Positions 7,727 to 13,754 of a DNA stretch of 13,754 nucleotides are shown here, in pieces. The DNA is from Larix sibirica (taxonomy: Eukaryota > Streptophyta > Pinopsida > Pinales > Pinaceae), in assembly GCA_004151065.3 (NCBI GenBank), contig NWUY0303931962.1, forward strand, positions 1-13,754. The letters are read 5' to 3'. The position numbers and the translations under genes are program-made. The notes under the pieces were generated by a model, which was not told where the DNA came from, did not search any database, and was given only the letters and a program-made list of their open reading frames with translations. Numbering within the stretch: position 1 is the stretch's first letter; each line of letters begins with the position of its first letter.

Positions 7727-8689
7727 ATGCCATTAAACTCCCTATTCACGAAGTTCGTAATAACTTTTATTAGTGTTTAAACATGTAGGAAGTTTATTTG
7801 TGTGGATCATTTTAAATGGTTCAAATGAGTATATTATTTATTGGATTTTTTTTTTTAATTCTACTTTTCCTTCTCACATTTGAGGTGAATGACTAAAAGT
7901 TGTGTATTTATCTTTAAACTTTTTTTTTTCTTTTCCATAAAAATTTCTCGAGAGAAATCCTCCAAAAACTCATCATATGAATGTCACAGGTGATAAGTTT
8001 AATATTTAGCATGATGTATTTAGCCATTGCTATATGGCCATGATGGATATTTGGTGGATGTTTAACACACTCTTTTTGTGAAGAAACTGCAATGTAGAAG
8101 TATATTGATTAGTTTTTTTGAAGATTTATGGTTGGAAGATATTTGTAATATTATATATAGGGGATATGATGTTCACAACATTCTATTGTTAGAGGAATGA
8201 AATGTATGGCTTTGCCTATAAATAACATGATTCATTTTTTAATAAAATCTAAGCTATGATATTTTTTCCATGGAAAAATAAAAAATTTAAAAACATGATA
8301 TATTTAAATTTTCTATTAATAGAAATCCTTATAGGGTTTATTAGTGTTTAGACATGTATAAAATTAAGAATAAGTTCCTTCATATCCAAGTGCAAAAAGA
8401 GAGTGAGAATCGTGTTCTCCTGAGGATGAACTTGCTTAATAGATTTGAAACTTGTCGAATTGAAAAATTCAATCGCAAATTTCCTCTTGTTTTGTAATAA
8501 CTTGTTTATGTTAATCATTATAAATTGGTAAAATAAGTATTATTTATTGAAAGAACTAAAGAACATTATTTTTGATATAGGTAAAAACACTTTAATTGTT
8601 CAAAGTGATATATTTATCTTTAATATTTTTATATTTTTTTTATAATTTTCTAACTATTTACATTTTGTAAGTAACATCAATATAAATAT
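7727..8689. other. AT-rich spacer with small palindromes
   Basis: TTTTTCCATGGAAAAA at 8263-8278 is a perfect palindrome, and ATTTCTC-GA-GAGAAAT at 7943-7958 is a 7-bp inverted repeat. A 22-bp word beginning TTTATTAGTGTTTA occurs at 7766-7787 and, with one mismatch, at 8337-8358. No gene or transposon boundary could be tied to these. Confidence 0.5.
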
Positions 8690-8799
8690 TACTAAAATGC
8701 ACTATATACTTTCAACCAATAAAACTTAATTTCATTACCTTTTGTTAGAATACATCATATACTTCCAACCAATAAAACTTAAACTCTTAACCTTTTAAC
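8690..8799. repeat. 53-bp imperfect tandem pair
   Basis: CAACCAATAAAACTTAA at 8713-8729 recurs 53 bp later at 8766-8782. Flanking bases (ATATACTT before, ACCTTTT after) are also shared with substitutions. Confidence 0.75.
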
Positions 8800-8894
8800 A
8801 TTCTCCTAATTCAAATTGATTGAACTATTCCACTAAATTATCTTTAAACTCTCTTCTATAATGTATATAATGCTAATATAAAATTCTCATTTTT

Positions 8895-8939
8895 TTTACT
8901 CATTTAAATATTTCAACTCAAATTTACTCATTTAAATAT
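8895..8939. repeat. 17-bp direct repeat
   Basis: TTTACTCATTTAAATAT occurs at 8895-8911 and 8923-8939, a 28-bp period. Confidence 0.8.
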
Positions 8940-9970
8940 GAGAGCGTGGTTTTGATTGATACATTGTTTCCATATATATATATAATAACTTTGTTTTTAA
9001 GTTGAACTTGCTTGATATTCATAGTCAAATATATTTGAATTTTTTTTTCTTTCTAAACTTTGTTTCTTATTTTTGGGACTTGAGATCAGCTTTATAATTA
9101 AACATGATTCAATTTCATTTTTGTTAACTCGTTTTTAATGTAAGGAAAAAATTAAAATATAAATATCTTGTTTTAATGAATGCTTTTTTTTAATAGAAAA
9201 AAATGCTTTTTAATATTCATAAAGTGAATCAAAGAAATAACAAAAGATGTTCCAATCCTTTAGATAACTTTACATAGTTTTGTATCAATTGAACATAAGT
9301 TTCTACGAGCAAATAAATGAACTAAACCTGAAAATAAATCAAAAGACAATGCCGAACCAGTAAAATACTAAGGTTATCTAAACACGTAATGGAATCTACC
9401 CATAAGTTAGTCCCCACTCCACTAATAAATCTATCTATAGTCCCTACACTGCATAGATGGAATCAATATTACATTGAGTATTGACTAGGAGAAAAAAACC
9501 TTGCTTGATCAACTCTACTAAAAATAATAGCCAAAAAGAAAAATATAGGAAGAACTAAATATATAAGTCTTTTATTAAGTTTGAGTGGTCCTCCTCAAAA
9601 TCAACTGGTTATGTTAAAACTCTTCAAAGTGTAACATACCTTCCAATTCCCCAATAGCTATTTTGGACAATTAATTAACTTTTTGATTGAAATTCCTGAA
9701 AACTTGCATAATGTTGATGGAGAGAAACTTCCCTTGAAGCTCCATTATCCATACTTATGACTTATGTGCTAGGAATGACTTATGTGACAATTTTAATAAT
9801 TCGAATGCATTTAGTTGTTATATATATATAAGATCAACTTGTGTTCTTAGGCATGATATTGTAAAGTATATATTTTTTTGTTTATTAATTTTTTTAAGGT
9901 CAGATTGTTTTATTTTAAATTTAATTTTAATTGAGTTATTGTAAGAAAATAAGTGAGAGTTCAAATAGGT
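8940..9970. other. AT-rich spacer, nothing recognised
   Basis: Short TA runs at about 8973-8985 and 9820-9829 and several poly-T tracts are the only structure seen. No open frame over 60 codons lies here. Confidence 0.4.
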
Positions 9971-9974
9971 TTAT

Positions 9975-10035
9975 TGGTTGTAGCTTGGGTGGCTGGGAGG
10001 AATGATTGTTGCGCTCTCCATTCAAATTCAATTCT
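9975..10035 (+). mobile_element. Weak tRNA/SINE-like head
   Basis: TAGCTTGGGTGG at 9981-9992 matches the A-box consensus at about 10 of 12 positions. CATTCAAATTC at 10019-10029 matches the B box at about 8 of 11. Start-to-start spacing is 38 nt, shorter than in a tRNA but within the range seen in SINEs. The segment is more GC-rich than its surroundings. The 45-bp minisatellite lies about 55 bp further on and could sit in the element's body or 3' flank. No tRNA fold was seen. Confidence 0.27.
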
Positions 10036-10089
10036 ATACCTTGATTCTCTACCTAGAATAGCAAGTGTTGGACTTAGAAACTAATGAAT

Positions 10090-10276
10090 CTTTTTCTTTC
10101 TTTAAATATAAGATATGAGATATGGTATAATAAAGCTTTTTCTTCTTTAAAGGCAAGATATGAGATATGGTACAATGAAGCTTTTTCTTTCTTTAAATAT
10201 AAGATATGGCAAGATATGAGATATGGTACAATGAAGCTTTTTCTTTCTTTAAATATAAGATATGAGATATGGTGAG
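10090..10276. repeat. Minisatellite, 45-bp unit, nearly four copies
   Basis: Units lie at 10090-10135, 10136-10180, 10181-10236 and 10237-10274 (partial). The unit begins CTTTTTCTTTCTTTAAATAT, continues AAGATATGAGATATGGTA and ends AATGAAG or AATAAAG. Unit junctions form AAGCTT (HindIII sites). Copy three carries an 11-bp internal duplication of AAGATATGGC. Because 45 is a multiple of three, a 63-codon frame stays open across it (10084-10275) and gives a repetitive peptide. I regard that as a by-product and not a gene. Confidence 0.92.
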
Positions 10277-12033
10277 CTTACATAAAGAAATATGGAATAA
10301 TTAAATGCCATTTTACTTGTAACGTTTGAAATTAATTGAAATCAATGAAGATTTGAGTTGGAAATTAACAACGTGCTCGGAAATCCATAAAAATTTATTT
10401 TGGAGTTGAAAATCATTGAAATTCCTCATAAAAATTGAAGAAATTAATGAAGTTTTTGTGAAGTGGTGGTGTAGACAATAATTTTATATTAATTTTTATC
10501 AGAAAAATTAGAATAAAGTTACAAATCCCTTACCTTATTTTACCTTATGGTGTTAATAGAAACAAGTATATTAAAAATTAGTAATACTAATATAATGTAA
10601 TCTATTTTAGACTTGGTATATAGAAATGCAATATTTAACAAAATTATAGGAATAAAATAAGATATTATACTATGTCTTATTATTAAAGAAGGGGAAAGTT
10701 AAAGATGAGGTGCATGTGATGTTATTATTTATTTCTATTGAGAGTAGAAGGTGTTTTACAATCCACTATGAGGATATTTTGTCATATAATGTACTTACTA
10801 TAATTTTTTTTAAATAAACTAGCATAGATTTATTTTAAACCTATATCTATCAAGCACCTAAACTTTATGCTAAGAAATATGATCCCTCTTGTGAAGGTAT
10901 CTATATTTATGTGTACTAGCAACTAAGGAAGAAACACTCTTTAAAGCACGAAGCACTGAATAGTTTACATAATTTATTGTTTTTCCTTCTAAACAAATAG
11001 GTAGTTATATATATTATGGATATTTTAGAATTTCAAAGATGAGCATTCACACTATAGAAAGTGTATAAATTTTAGAAGAAGGCTAAACCTAGTATGAATT
11101 TGAATTTTTTTCTAGTTATCATTACCAACCCATGCAATATTTGTCAAAATTGCAATTTTGGAGTGATAAACTTATTACTTTCAATTCAAAAATGGATTTA
11201 AGACCCTCGAATACCTCTATTGCAATCAAATTGAAGAATATTAACATTTAATAAAATCAATTCCATTGATTCAATTCGAGGTAAAAATAATCAACATTCC
11301 TTCACATTATCTTCAGCAACCACAAAAAAGCAAAATTATTTGTAAATCCCATATTTCATGCATATTTCAAGGCCTCATAGAGATGTTAATACAATTATTC
11401 TATTATGTTCTATTATGGTCTTGCTATCAATTCTATTATTCTCTCATGAATTAGTCAAACTAATTAATTGTTTAAGATCATAATGCACCAGTAGAATTAG
11501 CATAATCACACCAACTACGTACATTGAACTCTATTTATAGATATAATACTTAATAATGTATAGTGGAATAAATTAGTAAGATACATAGCATATAATAACC
11601 ATGCACTACACCATATATGAACAAGATGAATCTTTACAACATTTAATCCACTACTCAATTCACTTAATCAATTGCCAACCTATTTACATTTTTTGTGGAA
11701 GTAAATTAAGAAGTGGACAAACTTGACATTTTTTTGTTAAAATTCTTTTCCAAATATGTGAGGAAAATATGCTTCAATATATTGTAAAGTGTACCACTTA
11801 TCAACCTAGGGTAATTTTATTTTCAACCCAATTTGATTATTGTTTGGGTTCCTCATTGATTGCTTGTTTTTTTAAATATAGCATTGTAACTTCTTCACAT
11901 TATAAACCAACTTCAATGACAAGCTCTTTATAAGAAATTGGCGTGAAAGATTGTTCCTCGTCGACATCTAACATTGAACAAATATATAGATTCAAGTGAT
12001 AGGAAATGAAATATTAAATTAATGCTCATGTAA
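10277..12033. other. Long AT-rich spacer, nothing recognised
   Basis: No repeat, RNA gene or element boundary found. The only longer open stretch (11266-11454, 62 codons) has no domain. TATTTATAG near 11531-11539 is TATA-like but leads to no supported exon. Confidence 0.4.
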
Positions 12034-12126
12034 TCCAATGTAAGGGTCATATATAAGTAACCTGAGCTTTCTATTTTTCTCCTCGAATCTCTCCTTCTAA
12101 AGATAAACTCTCACTCTATCACCTAC
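12034..12126 (+). promoter_or_regulatory. Candidate core promoter and leader
   Basis: CCAAT at about 12035-12039 is followed by TATATAAG at 12050-12057, a near-ideal TATA box. About 30 bases further begins a pyrimidine-rich stretch (CTATTTTTCTCCTCGAATCT, then CTCCTTC and CTCTCACTCTATCACC), typical of plant 5' leaders. It runs without an ATG to the start codon at 12127. Initiation would fall near 12080-12090, giving a leader of about 40-45 nt. Confidence 0.35.
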
Positions 12127-12708
12127 ATGAATTTGAGGATTTTTGTAATGTTCGTTATGATTAATATTATCATTTTGTTAAGTGTAAGTGATGTGTAGTT
12201 GCTAGTTGAACAAAAATATTATGTCATTAATGTATATGGATGATAAATTTTGTAAAACTACAATATAAACTTATAGGAAGTTGGAAAACGTTTTTTAGAT
12301 TTTAAAAAGTCTACTTATTTTATTATTAATATGTGTACTTATATACATTATCTGGAGAAGTAATATATATATCATAAACTTTTTATATTGCTTAAAAGAA
12401 ATCATTAAAAGAAATCCTAGACTAATTCAACTTCATGGAGCAAAGATAGGTCTATATATCCACTTCAACATCAGAAAACATGGGTGATTTTCAAAAAACT
12501 ATCAATACATGAAGAGGGTGCAAAAATAAGATGTCATGAGGGTCATACCATAAGTTCTATGTGTCCAGACAATGGAAAAAATAAAGAAATTTGTAGGGAG
12601 ATCCCTTCCAAATTGTGCTCCATAGTAAACTTTCCTTCAGGTTCTAGAATAGTGACTTTGTGTCAAACGATCTACTGCCATGTTGAGTTCTCTACAAAAC
12701 AAATATGA
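12127..12708 (+). CDS. Putative secreted six-cysteine protein, two exons
   Basis: Proposed exons are 12127-12183 and 12475-12708 with a 291-nt AT-rich intron. Exon one starts at the first ATG after the TATA/leader and encodes MNLRIFVMFVMINIIILLS, a basic start plus a hydrophobic core like a secretory signal peptide. It ends exactly at GTAAGT (12184-12189), the consensus donor. CACTTCAACATCAG (acceptor AG 12473-12474) leads into exon two in the same reading frame. Exon two encodes 77 residues before TGA 12706-12708 and contains six cysteines spaced C-x9-C-x9-C-x7-C-x14-C-x4-C, including RCHEGHTISSMC. The product would be about 96 residues. AATAAA lies at 12850. I know no family with this cysteine spacing. 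The last exonic base before the donor is T, not the preferred G. Exon two could instead be a chance ORF or part of the downstream relic. Confidence 0.32.
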
Positions 12709-13068
12709 GAGAAGTTGGTCCACTACATCTGAACAAAATTACCATTGGGGGAGGCATAATCATCAAAAGAAAAGTGTTTGCCTCTTGTTGAAACTAATAA
12801 TTTGGAAATCATTAGTTTGCAAAATATCATATAAGAAAACAATCCAAGGAATAAAAATGTTTGTCACCTACAATAAATTAGTTATTGATGCTTTAATTCA
12901 TATTTACACAATGAGAATTCAATCACGAATAATCATGAGGAAACCATTTCAATTTTAGGGACCACATACACATGATCTTCAAACCCTTGTAATCTGCAGT
13001 CTGGTTTCAAAACACTATTCGGGTGTATAATTTTAAAGGATGATTTCAAATCTGTATTTAAAAAATAA
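12709..13068 (+). other. Candidate 3' region, poly(A) signal
   Basis: AATAAA at 12850-12855 sits about 145 nt after the proposed stop. A 92-codon open stretch at 12680-12958 is in another frame and overlaps the end of the proposed second exon. It has no recognisable domain. Nothing else was identified. Confidence 0.25.
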
Positions 13069-13507
13069 TTAATTTATTGGGACACTATAAATTTGACTGG
13101 AAGGTTAGAATTGGGAAACATGGAAATTATATTATCCAATGAAAGTCATGAACTCAGAAAAGAACATGGAGAAGACATGATTTTTAACCGATGCTATGTA
13201 CTTAAGACAAAGGAATTTTCATTGGAATTTAGAAACCCCTTAAACTCAAAGTGGGAATAGACCAACTATGTTTCATAACATTCTACCCAACACTAGCACA
13301 TATCCTATCTGATCAGTCAAAATGCCAAAAGATGTTTTTAAGATGCTTTCTTTGTAAAAAGATCATTTTTTTCTGATTGGTTAAAATTCTCCACATGGTT
13401 GAGGAAATAATATTTTTTATTGTGAAGTCTGTGAGTGAGTCAAAAGTATGTGGCCAGAAAATTTATAATGGGCACCATTTCCCGGAAAATAGAATAGTTA
13501 ACGCAAC
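13069..13507 (+). pseudogene. Degenerate FLZ (DUF581) zinc-finger gene relic
   Basis: FLZ proteins are plant scaffold proteins that bind SnRK1 kinase through an FCS-like zinc finger. The first frame, open 13069-13257, reads LTGRLELGNMEIILSNE, then an HG, and IFNRCYVLK. This resembles, in order, the conserved pre-finger motif of many FLZ proteins (a G-x-L, M/I-E-x-LSE, HG, HIF, C-x-x-L series). After TAG 13258-13260 the adjacent frame (open from 13233) reads KCQKMFLRCFLCKKIIFF, matching the FLxxCFLCKK start of the finger. After a TGA (13374-13376) the same frame gives KILHMVEEIIFF, with K, H/Y, M and F at the spacing of the family's K-D-I-Y-M-Y...F segment. The final FCS-x2-C pair is lost (ATT and GTG fall there; TGTGAAGTCTGT is one base out of frame). 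The 51-residue gap from IF..C to C-x2-C fits the family. At least two stops and a frameshift mean it is dead if real. Confidence 0.4.
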
Positions 13508-13754
13508 TTGAACCTGAGTTAGGAAGCTACAAAGGTGGGTGCAAAGAGTCTTAAAACTCTAAATCGCATTCAATAACCAGCATGAAACCTGGAAGTAAAA
13601 TATTTTTTAATTTCTAAGTATTTAAGAAAACGGGGGCACAATTATGTGATAGGAGTGGTGGAGCATCCATTCATGAGCATGATCTGACTGGTAATAAACT
13701 AATAGTACTTGTCCTAAATTGAAATCGGTTGAGCATTCACACCCGATCACCCAT
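13508..13754. other. Right edge, nothing recognised
   Basis: Somewhat richer in G and C than the middle of the window, with AACGGGGGCAC near 13629-13639. No open frame, repeat or RNA gene was supportable. Confidence 0.35.

Noticed and set aside
4899-8353. GTCTAAACACT at 4899-4909 is the reverse complement of AGTGTTTAGAC at 8343-8353, suggesting a 3.4-kb element
   Set aside because: Flanking bases do not extend the match and no target duplication fits. The nearer partner at 5149-5162 has a TSD and is the better terminus.
8971-8986. TA microsatellite
   Set aside because: Only about six TA units, expected by chance in DNA this AT-rich.
10084-10275. 63-codon open frame as a gene
   Set aside because: It is the translation of the 45-bp minisatellite and has no independent coding signal.
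12484-12708. Second cysteine-rich exon as the N-terminal part of the FLZ relic (SK..SIV and PSG words)
   Set aside because: The similarity is a handful of scattered residues. The in-frame join to a signal-peptide-like exon explains the stretch better.
13120-13260. Tubby C-terminal domain similarity (EFSLEFRNPL)
   Set aside because: Only one short segment agrees and the following conserved residues are absent. The FLZ landmarks explain a longer stretch.
1-13754. Intact LTR retrotransposon
   Set aside because: I looked for a tRNA-Met primer site of the TGGTATCAGAGC type, a polypurine tract and paired long terminal repeats, and found none.

Overview
The window looks like nuclear intergenic DNA from a land plant, probably a seed plant with a large, repeat-rich genome. 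It is strongly AT-rich, with frequent poly-T and poly-A tracts and short local duplications. It holds traces of transposons, coding stretches broken by stops and frameshifts, and no bacterial-style gene layout. I see no rRNA, no intact tRNA, no CRISPR array and no intact long ORF. I cannot name the species.

Left third (1-4620): a GC-richer block (1-666) with two unassigned open stretches is followed by several degenerate coding-like pieces (1436-1863, 2173-2310, 2642-3349, 3767-3890). Each is interrupted by stops or frame changes, as in an old retroelement or pseudogene. A promoter-like segment (3931-4115) carries two RY motifs, a CRE-like site, an ABRE-type ACGTGGC and a TATA box. Next to it lie tRNA-like internal Pol III promoter boxes in both orientations (4311-4384 and 4556-4613), best read as eroded SINE heads.

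Middle (4885-10276): this part is almost gene-free. It has a 271-bp MITE-like element with 12/14 terminal inverted repeats and a 7-bp target duplication. It also has a run of tandem repeats: a 154/132-bp pair, a 46-bp pair, a 75-bp pair, a 20-bp pair, three copies of about 124 bp, a 60-bp pair, a 53-bp pair, and a 45-bp minisatellite with nearly four copies. A 16-bp-arm hairpin and a further SINE-like head complete it.

Right end (12034-13754): two candidates of most biological interest lie here. The first is a possible small secreted protein gene. It has a TATA box, a pyrimidine-rich leader, a hydrophobic signal-like first exon ending at GTAAGT, and an in-frame second exon with six cysteines. 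The second, just downstream, is a broken coding stretch whose ordered motifs resemble the plant FLZ (FCS-like zinc finger, DUF581) family. Both are inferences from motifs read by eye and need homology and transcript checks. No pathway or operon links the features.
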